Shown here piece by piece: positions 1 to 6,324 of a stretch of DNA of 10,613 bases. This DNA is from CAYVBJ01 sp964415185 (GTDB lineage: Bacteria > Bacteroidota > Rhodothermia > Balneolales > Balneolaceae), in NCBI GenBank assembly GCA_964415185.1, contig CAYPZI010000104.1:1-10613 (forward strand), written 5' to 3'. Numbering within the stretch: the first letter of the stretch is position 1; each line of letters begins with the position of its first letter. The notes beneath the pieces are model-generated. The model ran no database searches, had not been told where the DNA came from, and was given only the letters and a program-made list of their open reading frames with translations. The position numbers and the translations under genes are program-made.

Positions 1-1
1 A

Positions 2-69
2 CGGATGAGTCAACCCTTGAATCTTCGCAAACATACAAATATGCTTGTTTTTTCGAAAAATCTCATCCG
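2..69. repeat. Inverted repeat beyond the kinase gene
   Basis: The 8-base arm CGGATGAG (2-9) is perfectly matched by CTCATCCG (62-69), with 52 bases between. Inside lies the 12-base palindrome TTTTTCGAAAAA (49-60) and a small CATA/TATG hairpin. The repeat begins 52 bases downstream of the kinase stop codon on the minus strand. It lacks the compact GC-rich stem plus U-run of an intrinsic terminator, so its role is open. The minus strand also carries TATGTTTG (28-35), which fits the Bacteroidota -7 consensus TAnnTTTG, but no TTG is present at the expected upstream distance. No gene is visible in 1-120. Confidence 0.35.
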
Positions 70-120
70 ATGGCTTTTTTCCAACAACCGTACTATTAAA
101 ATTGACACAACATTAGGTGT

Positions 121-2760
121 TTACCGGTTATTCAACTCTGCCATCTGTACGTTTTCAAATTCATCCCGGAGCCTGATCAGATTGTAATGATTTAATAAGC
201 CGTTCTCTTCATAGATAGATATTGCCCGCTCATACATTTCTTTTGCTTTTTGCAGTTCATCTTGTTGAGCATTTAAAGTTGCCAATAAACCAAAAGTATA
301 CGCAGTATTTAGCACGTCATTTTTTTCCTGCTCTAATTGCAACGCTTTTCTCAAATGGTATTCAGCTTCTTCGAATTTATTTAAAGCCGTCAATGTTTTT
401 CCAAGATCTCTGTATATTCCGCTTAAAGACAGGTGTTCGGTACCTAAAAGCTCTTTTTTAAGTTTTAGAAGATTCCTGTAATGATCTTCGGCGTCATTGT
501 AATTACCCTGTCGGTAAAATTGATTGGCTATGTGTTGTACCCCGTTTGCTGTTATCAGGTGATGAGGCCCAAATACAGCCTTGCGAATTTCCAGGCTTTT
601 CTGAAGAAGTTGTTGAGCCGTATCATGATCTCCCTTCTCAGATAGCAAGACAGCATAACTCCCAAGTACATGCAACAAGTCGGGGTTATATGAATCCTTC
701 CGTTTATCGAGGATACTCAACGCTTCACGATAGAGAATTTCAGCACTATCCACATTCATTTCATATAACCTGTATATATCACCCAAAAGTATCATACCCT
801 CGGCCACTTCAGGATGATCCCTTCCCAATTTTAATTCTCTGATTTTTATCGATTTTAGAAAATCTTTGATAGCCTCTTCCGGCATACCAAGCGCCCGTTT
901 GATTCGTCCGGTTTCCAAATAACTTAATGCTACCTCAAGATGCTGGTCACCATATATCTTACGTCTTATTTCAAGAGCTTTCTCACGCATTCTTGCAGCT
1001 TCATGAATATCCGTCACCGGAATCCATGAGCCGAATAGTGAATATGTTTTGGCAACATCCGGGTGCTCTTCACCATAATTACGCAACTGAATGTTCATAG
1101 CCCTTTGATGCATATCACGGGCAACTTCATATTTACTTTGCCTTGTAAGTGCAACAGCCAGGTTATTCAGGCTTTTCGCCAGTTCAGGTGCATTTCCTCC
1201 CAAAACCTTTTCATGGATTTGTACTGCTTCTGAAAACAGTTTTTCAGCCTCCTCATATTCACCAAGTAAAAGATGTACGTTTCCGGCAGTATTAAAAACA
1301 TGAGCCTGAACTTCCGGTTGGTTATCAAGTAATTGGGCCTCTTCAACTCCCTTTTCCAGAAGCATGCGTCCGGTTAGTGCCCCGCCCGGAATCTCACCCG
1401 GATTTCCCGACTCTATTAATCTTGTCATGAATTCAACAACCTGCTCAAGGTTGTTTCTCTCCTGGGTTATTCTCCAGGAGTAATATCCGCCAAATAAAGA
1501 AACAGACAAGATAAAAATGGCGGCAATTGACAGGGCCGCCCGGTTTCGCCGCATGAATTTTCCAGCCCTGTACCGCAGCGTTCCCTGACGGGCAATTAAG
1601 GGCCTGCCTGATCTGTACCTGTAAATATCTTCCGATAGCTGTGTTGCCGACTGGTATCGGTATTCAGGTTCCTTCCGAATGGCTTTGGAGACTAATGAAT
1701 CGAGATCTCCTCGTAAATGATTCTTCAGTGCAAGAGGCGTAGTATTTCTTTCTCCGGCTATTTTTTCAGGATCCGGAATGTGGCCCACAGTATGGCTTGG
1801 TAGTAAGGGGGATGAATTTATTATGGTTTCTTCTATTTCTGACAGGGTTTTATCATCCAAATGGTGAGGGTAGCTGCCGGTTAGAAGATGGTGCAGCAAT
1901 ATGCCAAGGGCATATATGTCGGTTGCAATTGTGACCGTTTCTCCGTTTACCTGTTCCGGAGCAGCATAGTGGGGAGTCCAGGCCCTTTGGCCTGTCAAAG
2001 TTTCAACACCCGAAACATGCTGAAGTTCCGGATTCAGCAGTTTTGCAATTCCAAAATCCAGAATTTTAACGATACCTTCTTTGGTTACATATATGTTCTG
2101 GGCTTTTAAATCGCGATGCACGATCAAATTTTTATGGGCATAATGTACGGCGGAACAAACCTCTTGAAATAAAACAAGGCGATCTTTAATCGTCAGCTTG
2201 TTATTGTTGCTGTAAGTATCAATGGGCACGCCGTCAATGAATTCCATTACCAGGTAGGGCGAGCCATCTTTCGTAATCCCCCCGTCATATATATGGGCGA
2301 TATTCGGATGTTGCAAGCCGGCTAAAATCTCCTTCTCAACCTGGAATCGATGAACATTTCTACTATCAGACAAGCCTGATTTTATTATCTTAATTGCCAC
2401 ATCCCGGTGGAATTGGCCGTCGATGCGTGATGCTTTGAAAACCGTAGCCATCCCGCCTTGCCCGATAATTTCGGAAATGCGATAAGGCCCAACTTTCTCA
2501 TTCAGAAAGTTTTCATCCCTTGTTTTTCCGCCAAACTCTTCTGAAAACTCAAACAGAATGTTTTTTTGATCTTCCCAAAGATCATCCAGAAAATTCGTCC
2601 GGCGTGATTCTTCAATTCCTTCCATCAACTCTAACACCTCAGCGGATATGGAAGGATGCTCACGGCATACCTTTTTTATAAAACGTTCTTTTTCCCCGCC
2701 TGAAAAAGTCAGTGCCTGGTCAACCAATGATTTGATGAGCTCCCAGTTTGACTGCTCCAT
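121..2760 (-). CDS. Transmembrane serine/threonine protein kinase with C-terminal TPR array
   Basis: An 879-residue Hanks-type kinase. Residues 1-90 form the helical N-terminal extension common in these sigma-linked kinases. The kinase domain spans about 92-385: glycine loop GQGGMATVF (100-108), VAIK lysine K124, catalytic loop HRDLKAQN (215-222, D217, K219, N222), DFG (235-237) and APEQ (267-270). All catalytic residues are intact and it is an RD kinase. A basic stretch (RRNR) precedes one membrane helix at about 409-427, so the kinase should be cytoplasmic and the C-terminal part on the other side of the membrane. Residues about 480-870 hold roughly nine 42-residue repeats of the kinesin-light-chain TPR type (for example residues ending in GEEHPDVA); one (SLFGSWIPVTD) is degenerate. 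TPRs suggest protein binding or sensing. It follows a Sigma70_ECF gene on the same strand with a 155-base gap. The likely target is that sigma factor, by analogy with known ECF-kinase pairs (inference). ATG start; no clear RBS. Confidence 0.93.
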   Translation of the reverse strand: MEQSNWELIKSLVDQALTFSGGEKERFIKKVCREHPSISAEVLELMEGIEESRRTNFLDDLWEDQKNILFEFSEEFGGKTRDENFLNEKVGPYRISEIIGQGGMATVFKASRIDGQFHRDVAIKIIKSGLSDSRNVHRFQVEKEILAGLQHPNIAHIYDGGITKDGSPYLVMEFIDGVPIDTYSNNNKLTIKDRLVLFQEVCSAVHYAHKNLIVHRDLKAQNIYVTKEGIVKILDFGIAKLLNPELQHVSGVETLTGQRAWTPHYAAPEQVNGETVTIATDIYALGILLHHLLTGSYPHHLDDKTLSEIEETIINSSPLLPSHTVGHIPDPEKIAGERNTTPLALKNHLRGDLDSLVSKAIRKEPEYRYQSATQLSEDIYRYRSGRPLIARQGTLRYRAGKFMRRNRAALSIAAIFILSVSLFGGYYSWRITQERNNLEQVVEFMTRLIESGNPGEIPGGALTGRMLLEKGVEEAQLLDNQPEVQAHVFNTAGNVHLLLGEYEEAEKLFSEAVQIHEKVLGGNAPELAKSLNNLAVALTRQSKYEVARDMHQRAMNIQLRNYGEEHPDVAKTYSLFGSWIPVTDIHEAARMREKALEIRRKIYGDQHLEVALSYLETGRIKRALGMPEEAIKDFLKSIKIRELKLGRDHPEVAEGMILLGDIYRLYEMNVDSAEILYREALSILDKRKDSYNPDLLHVLGSYAVLLSEKGDHDTAQQLLQKSLEIRKAVFGPHHLITANGVQHIANQFYRQGNYNDAEDHYRNLLKLKKELLGTEHLSLSGIYRDLGKTLTALNKFEEAEYHLRKALQLEQEKNDVLNTAYTFGLLATLNAQQDELQKAKEMYERAISIYEENGLLNHYNLIRLRDEFENVQMAELNNR

Positions 2761-2883
2761 CCCGTTCTGTTATTTGGTGAAAGCCCTGAAAAAAGGTATC
2801 TATATTATACAAAAACCTTTACTTATTTATAAACATCAATTCAGACTCTGCGATGAGTCCCTGCCACTCTTGTTTTTCCGATT

Positions 2884-2909
2884 GTTATCATCACTAAAAT
2901 TTTGATAAC
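2884..2909 (-). promoter_or_regulatory. Perfect inverted repeat between sigma factor and kinase genes
   Basis: GTTATCA (2884-2890) and TGATAAC (2903-2909) form a perfect 7-base inverted repeat with a 12-base loop, 6 bases beyond the sigma stop codon and about 120 bases before the kinase start. There is no U-run after the stem in the direction of transcription, so it is not a standard intrinsic terminator. It could be an attenuating or mRNA-stabilising hairpin, or an operator for a kinase-specific promoter. Nothing else coding is seen in 2761-2915; a TATAAT-like AT-rich stretch lies near 2800-2810 but without a well-spaced -35 or -33 element. Confidence 0.4.
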
Positions 2910-2915
2910 CCCCGA

Positions 2916-3488
2916 TCAGGCATCAAAGCTTTTTTTTATTTCCTTGTAAAGCCATCCACGGGCTGTAGCCCAATCCCTGTAAACAGTCCTTTCGGATATG
3001 TTTAGCAATTTTGCTATCTGATCATGGCTTAAACCGCCAAAGTAATGCAGTTCCACAATTTCAGCCATTCGATGATCAAATTCTGCCAGGTTGTTTAGAG
3101 CCTGGTCGATACAGATAAGGTTATCAACTTCTTGTTCTGCCTTTATAATTTCATCCACATAAGTAACCGTTTGGATCTTACCGCCTCTTTTCTCCCTCTT
3201 TTTTTTCCGGGCATAATCAATAAGTATTTGTCGCATTGAACGGGCCGCAATCGCAAAAAAGTGAGTTTTTCCTTCCAGGTCAAGTTTCTTCTGGCGAAAT
3301 AATTTTAAATATAATTCATGAACAAGAGCTGTTTTAGTGAGGCTCAGATTCGGTTCATTGATGATTTGCCTGTATGCCAGCCCATGCAATTGATTATAAA
3401 CCATTGAAAACAGTTCGGAATAGGCTTCTTCTGATCCGCAGCCGATTTCATTCAAAAGCCGGTTTATTTCCTGTTTTTTATTTGCCAT
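2916..3488 (-). CDS. ECF-like RNA polymerase sigma factor (Sigma70_ECF / TIGR02999 type)
   Basis: A 190-residue sigma factor. Region 2 spans about 20-100, including ALVHELYLKL (54-63), HFFAIAARSMRQILIDYA (76-93) and the basic KKKREKRGG run (95-103), which is the signature of this family. Region 4 covers about 130-185, with a helix-turn-helix at about 152-177 (LSHDQIAKLLNISERTVYR). The reading frame stays open upstream to a TTG at 3566, giving 216 residues. I chose the ATG at 3488 because the family normally starts just before this point, the extra 26 residues are unlike it, and TTG is a poor start. No anti-sigma gene is nearby; instead a TPR Ser/Thr kinase follows on the same strand. Region 2.2 reads SLTKTALVHE, with T51 and T53 where ordinary ECF factors carry acidic residues that contact polymerase. 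Regulation by kinase phosphorylation is inferred. No SD sequence is evident. Confidence 0.93.
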   Translation of the reverse strand: MANKKQEINRLLNEIGCGSEEAYSELFSMVYNQLHGLAYRQIINEPNLSLTKTALVHELYLKLFRQKKLDLEGKTHFFAIAARSMRQILIDYARKKKREKRGGKIQTVTYVDEIIKAEQEVDNLICIDQALNNLAEFDHRMAEIVELHYFGGLSHDQIAKLLNISERTVYRDWATARGWLYKEIKKSFDA

Positions 3489-3588
3489 GATGGATGTTAT
3501 CGGGAAATAGAACTCTTGCGTATAAACTAATAAAAAAATGTCAGTTATTCTCTGATCATGACGCAATACAAATAAAGAACATTACTAA

Positions 3589-4122
3589 ATGAGAATTATG
3601 AGATTCACGCAATTATTACTTATTTCAATAAGCGTCTTTTTATTCTGTAACACTCTAAACATAAGTGCGCAGCAAATCAGAGAAATGCAGCCATTGGACT
3701 CACAGGATTTTGAATGTTTAAAATCCCTGCATTGCATTAAAAGTAACCAGGAAATCAGGGATAAAGGATGGTCTTTCATTTTTGATGAAACTGTACCCGA
3801 ATCTCCCGGTGAATTAACGGCAAGAATGAAAAGCGAAAGTGTATCATTTTATGCCGTTTATGATGAAAATGGAAATCTCATCAGGTCGACTTACAAACGT
3901 AATAATGTCGCACTTCCTGCTTACTTGCTTGCATACATTTTCAGGGATAATTCCAACGGATGGAAAATTACCGGTGCGGAAATGTCTGTAAAGAATTGTG
4001 ACCTGGCCTCAATTAAATATGACGTTCACCTTGAAAGCCCCGAATCAACCATTACCAATGTTTATGATTATGAAATTCTGAATGAAATTCGCTTGAATCG
4101 TGATAGCTTGACTGAACAGTAA
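3589..4122 (+). CDS. Secreted small protein with PepSY-like-looking core, function unknown
   Basis: A 177-residue protein (174 if it starts at the second ATG, 3598). Residues 1-27 look like a Sec signal peptide: basic start, hydrophobic core LLLISISVFLF, cleavage probably after ISA before QQ. C20 is not in a proper lipobox, so a lipoprotein is unlikely. The mature part has cysteines at 43, 49 and 137. Residues about 87-135 (FYAVYDENGNLIRS, then LPAYLLAYIF, then GWKITGAEMSV) have the strand, helix, strand pattern of PepSY-like / beta-lactamase-inhibitor-like domains, in which a DxxGxL turn precedes a helix starting at LPxxV and then GxxIxxAE. That assignment is by eye and tentative. The gene is divergent from the sigma gene (100 bases apart by the preferred sigma start), so it may be a target or accessory of the sigma-kinase module. 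It ends 6 bases from the convergent smpB gene. Confidence 0.8.
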   Translation: MRIMRFTQLLLISISVFLFCNTLNISAQQIREMQPLDSQDFECLKSLHCIKSNQEIRDKGWSFIFDETVPESPGELTARMKSESVSFYAVYDENGNLIRSTYKRNNVALPAYLLAYIFRDNSNGWKITGAEMSVKNCDLASIKYDVHLESPESTITNVYDYEILNEIRLNRDSLTEQ

Positions 4123-4128
4123 ACACCC

Positions 4129-4617
4129 TTATAAATTCACCTTGTAAGTGCCTTTTACTTTTCTGTCCAGTTCCCGGCGGACATCCTTCTCCTTAATGTC
4201 TTCTCTCTTGTCATACTGCTTTTTACCTTTTGCAAGACCGATCAGAATTTTGGCATAACCACCTTTAAAATAGAGTTTCAGCGGAACCAGTGCATACCCT
4301 TTTTGATTAATTGCCTTGTCAATTTCCCTGATTTCACTCTTTTTGAGAAGCAGCTTCCGTTCCCGCCGCTCATCGTGATTTTGGTAGGATGCAAATTCAT
4401 AAGGCTTGATATACATCTCTTTCAGCCAGACCTCACCGTTCTTCATGTAGGCAAATGATTCTGCAAGGCTTGCCTTGCCGGCACGGATCGATTTCACCTC
4501 CGATCCTTTGAGTACAATTCCCGCTTCATATGTCTCTTCGATATGAAATTCATGCCGTGCTTTACGGTTTTTTAAAACCGGTGGCGGTTTTTTCTCTTCT
4601 GTCTTCTTTTTTGCCAT
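4129..4617 (-). CDS. smpB: SsrA-binding protein SmpB
   Basis: SmpB binds tmRNA (SsrA) and delivers it to stalled ribosomes for trans-translation, which releases the ribosome and tags the unfinished protein for degradation. The 162-residue product matches the usual size. Family motifs are NRKARHEFHIEETYEAG (17-33), GIVLKGSEVKSIRAGKASL (33-51), the RERKLLLKKSEI segment (about 85-96), and YALVPLKLYF (108-117). The tail after GLAKGKKQYDKRE is lysine/arginine rich, as needed to mimic an mRNA in the empty channel. The first 14 residues are extra-basic and probably disordered. It is the last gene of a four-gene minus-strand unit, 22 bases after a TPR lipoprotein. The ssrA RNA gene is not in the window. 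The convergent neighbour ends 6 bases away, and no terminator is visible in that gap. Confidence 0.97.
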   Translation of the reverse strand: MAKKKTEEKKPPPVLKNRKARHEFHIEETYEAGIVLKGSEVKSIRAGKASLAESFAYMKNGEVWLKEMYIKPYEFASYQNHDERRERKLLLKKSEIREIDKAINQKGYALVPLKLYFKGGYAKILIGLAKGKKQYDKREDIKEKDVRRELDRKVKGTYKVNL

Positions 4618-4639
4618 TATTAATCTTCACTGCCTTGAT

Positions 4640-5071
4640 TTAAGGTTCAATGCCCACTTCAGAAAGTGCTTCAACGGCTTCGGGATCAGGGCCACGGTCC
4701 GGCATGGTATCATACACACCCAGAATCTGGTTAATCTGGTTTCTTGCCACTTCATTTTCAGGATTTATCTTCAACACCTCTGCAAATTGTATCAATGCAT
4801 TGTTCATACGGGTCCTCATCTGGCCTGCATCGAAGGTGCTCATGCTGTTTAACCCGTAATTCAAATGGGATTTTTCAAGCAGATGTTGAATTTCCGGGTC
4901 GTTTTTATTTTCGGATTCTAACAAATCAAGAGCCTCTTCGTACCTGTCTTCTTCGATCAACAGATCCACCCTTTCCGAAAGATTTTCGGGTTCACGATCC
5001 CCGGTCTCCCCGCAACCTGCCAAAAGTGTTGTTATAAATAATGCAATAAGTAATGTTATTCTGACTCGCAT
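4640..5071 (-). CDS. Small TPR-like lipoprotein
   Basis: A 143-residue product. The start at 5071 gives a classic lipoprotein signal: MRVR, a hydrophobic stretch, then the lipobox LLAGC with C20 as the lipidated residue. A longer frame reaches an ATG at 5149 but would overlap the upstream protease gene and bury the signal peptide, so I reject it. After a short acidic linker, residues about 32-60 (VDLLIEEDRYEEALDLLES) and 80-125 (AGQMRTRMNNALIQFAEVLKINPENEVARNQINQI) are helical and fit two or three TPR-like units. The C-terminus is rich in D, P and E. It is predicted to sit on a membrane facing the periplasm and to bind proteins; no specific function is recognised. It starts 14 bases after the M50 protease stop and ends 22 bases before smpB, so it is very likely cotranscribed with both. 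Confidence 0.85.
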   Translation of the reverse strand: MRVRITLLIALFITTLLAGCGETGDREPENLSERVDLLIEEDRYEEALDLLESENKNDPEIQHLLEKSHLNYGLNSMSTFDAGQMRTRMNNALIQFAEVLKINPENEVARNQINQILGVYDTMPDRGPDPEAVEALSEVGIEP

Positions 5072-5085
5072 AAAAACCAAGCTAA

Positions 5086-6324
5086 TTATTGAATGAAATA
5101 AATCGGTACCGGGCTGATACAAAGAACAAAAATAGCCATACTTGCCCATCCAAGTGCTTTTCTGCCGGGAGAAAGTTCCTCTTCATGTAAAACCGGCGGA
5201 TGTTCAAGCCCTACGAAAAAAACTATGAAAAATGACCAGACCAGCCAAATGAGGGACCCCGAATTGCTGGCCGTCCCGAGCCCGCCGTTAAATGCAAAAA
5301 GCCATAAAATCGACCCGGCAAGCGATGCAAACCAAACCGGGGCAATCCATAGGTGATCGCCATGGAAGCCTCTCCGCATGAGAAACAGCAGGATGATACC
5401 CCAGAGCACAATGGATAAAAACGCAAAATCGGGACTGTAGGAACTTACTCCCGAGTAGATCAGCGGCAATGCCTCCACGCCAGCAAACATCGTGATGGCT
5501 CCGAAACAAATCCTTGCAACAGCCCTGTGTTTTTTATAACCGATGAGGGAATAGAGAATATGCCCGCCGTCAAGTTGCCCAACGGGTATTAAATTCAAAG
5601 CCGTAAAAAAGAGTCCGAGCCAGCCTGCAAACAGGAACGGGTAGTGATACATCTCGTACATGGGAGGGACGTTATCAAAAAACCCGGCAATAAAGTCGTA
5701 AAGCAACGTATTGCCGAGAATCATGATCATGGATCCCTCTTCGGGTTGATCGGGCACCGGAGGGAAGGTTCCGGTTTCATTAATATGGGCAATCACATCT
5801 TCGTGACCGGCAAAATTTTCAATAAAAGACGGATCGGGCAGGGTAGCAAAGCCGTAAATCAGAACCAAAAGTGATACAATAAAACCCGCCACAGGCCCGC
5901 TCACACCGATATCGAACAGGCTTTTGGTTCGCTGAACCTGTTCTTTAATCCGTATGACAGCTCCGAGTGTTCCGATTCCAAACGGAACAGGGATAAAATA
6001 GGGCAGCGTTACCTTCACATCGTGAATCACTGCGGCAAAATAGTGGCCGAATTCATGAACAGTAAGGAACGCAAGCAAGAGTGAGGCAAACAACATCCCT
6101 TCAGGCAGCATTTCAAGCCCGAAAAGTGATTCCGCTTCGGCCGTATGCCCCACCCACAACAGGCCGGTAAATGACACACAAATAAACGTAAGAACAAAAA
6201 GGGCAACATGTTTTAGAATCGTACGTAAGTCGGGCCGGTTCTTTCCCTGTTCGGTTTTAACAACTGACGAGGGGATATTCTTTTCTGATATCAGATTATC
6301 CGGAAACAGGTAACGCTGGTCCAT
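5086..6324 (-). CDS. Site-2 protease family (M50) zinc metalloprotease, EGY-like
   Basis: A 412-residue polytopic membrane protein with about eight or nine hydrophobic segments. The zinc site is intact: HEFGH at 90-94 (ligands H90 and H94, catalytic E91) inside a membrane segment, and NLIPVGQLDGGH at 244-255 supplying the third ligand D252. FDIGVSGPVAGF (137-148) is the conserved glycine/proline motif between them. There is no PDZ domain, unlike RseP; the order, the hydrophilic N-terminus and the roughly 60-residue loop (about 163-225) resemble the EGY1-like branch of site-2 proteases. Such enzymes cut transmembrane helices, often freeing anti-sigma or transcription factors. The ATG directly follows the deiminase stop (TAAATG), which suggests translational coupling. 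A lipoprotein gene follows 14 bases later. The substrate is unknown; the nearby sigma factor has no membrane anti-sigma partner visible here. Confidence 0.93.
   Translation of the reverse strand: MDQRYLFPDNLISEKNIPSSVVKTEQGKNRPDLRTILKHVALFVLTFICVSFTGLLWVGHTAEAESLFGLEMLPEGMLFASLLLAFLTVHEFGHYFAAVIHDVKVTLPYFIPVPFGIGTLGAVIRIKEQVQRTKSLFDIGVSGPVAGFIVSLLVLIYGFATLPDPSFIENFAGHEDVIAHINETGTFPPVPDQPEEGSMIMILGNTLLYDFIAGFFDNVPPMYEMYHYPFLFAGWLGLFFTALNLIPVGQLDGGHILYSLIGYKKHRAVARICFGAITMFAGVEALPLIYSGVSSYSPDFAFLSIVLWGIILLFLMRRGFHGDHLWIAPVWFASLAGSILWLFAFNGGLGTASNSGSLIWLVWSFFIVFFVGLEHPPVLHEEELSPGRKALGWASMAIFVLCISPVPIYFIQ

Noticed and set aside
3489..3566. 26-residue N-terminal extension of the sigma factor from a TTG codon
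   Set aside because: The family begins close to the ATG at 3488, and the extension is a poor, unrelated sequence with a weak start codon.
3558..3588. TTTATTTG box (minus strand 3569-3576) as the sigma gene promoter
   Set aside because: One mismatch to TAnnTTTG and no TTG at the -33 position, so the support is too weak for a feature.
4118..4135. Terminator for smpB or its convergent neighbour
   Set aside because: No stem with a T-run is present in or next to the 6-base gap.
5072..5149. Longer start for the lipoprotein gene
   Set aside because: It would overlap the protease gene by 64 bases and place the lipobox signal peptide internally.
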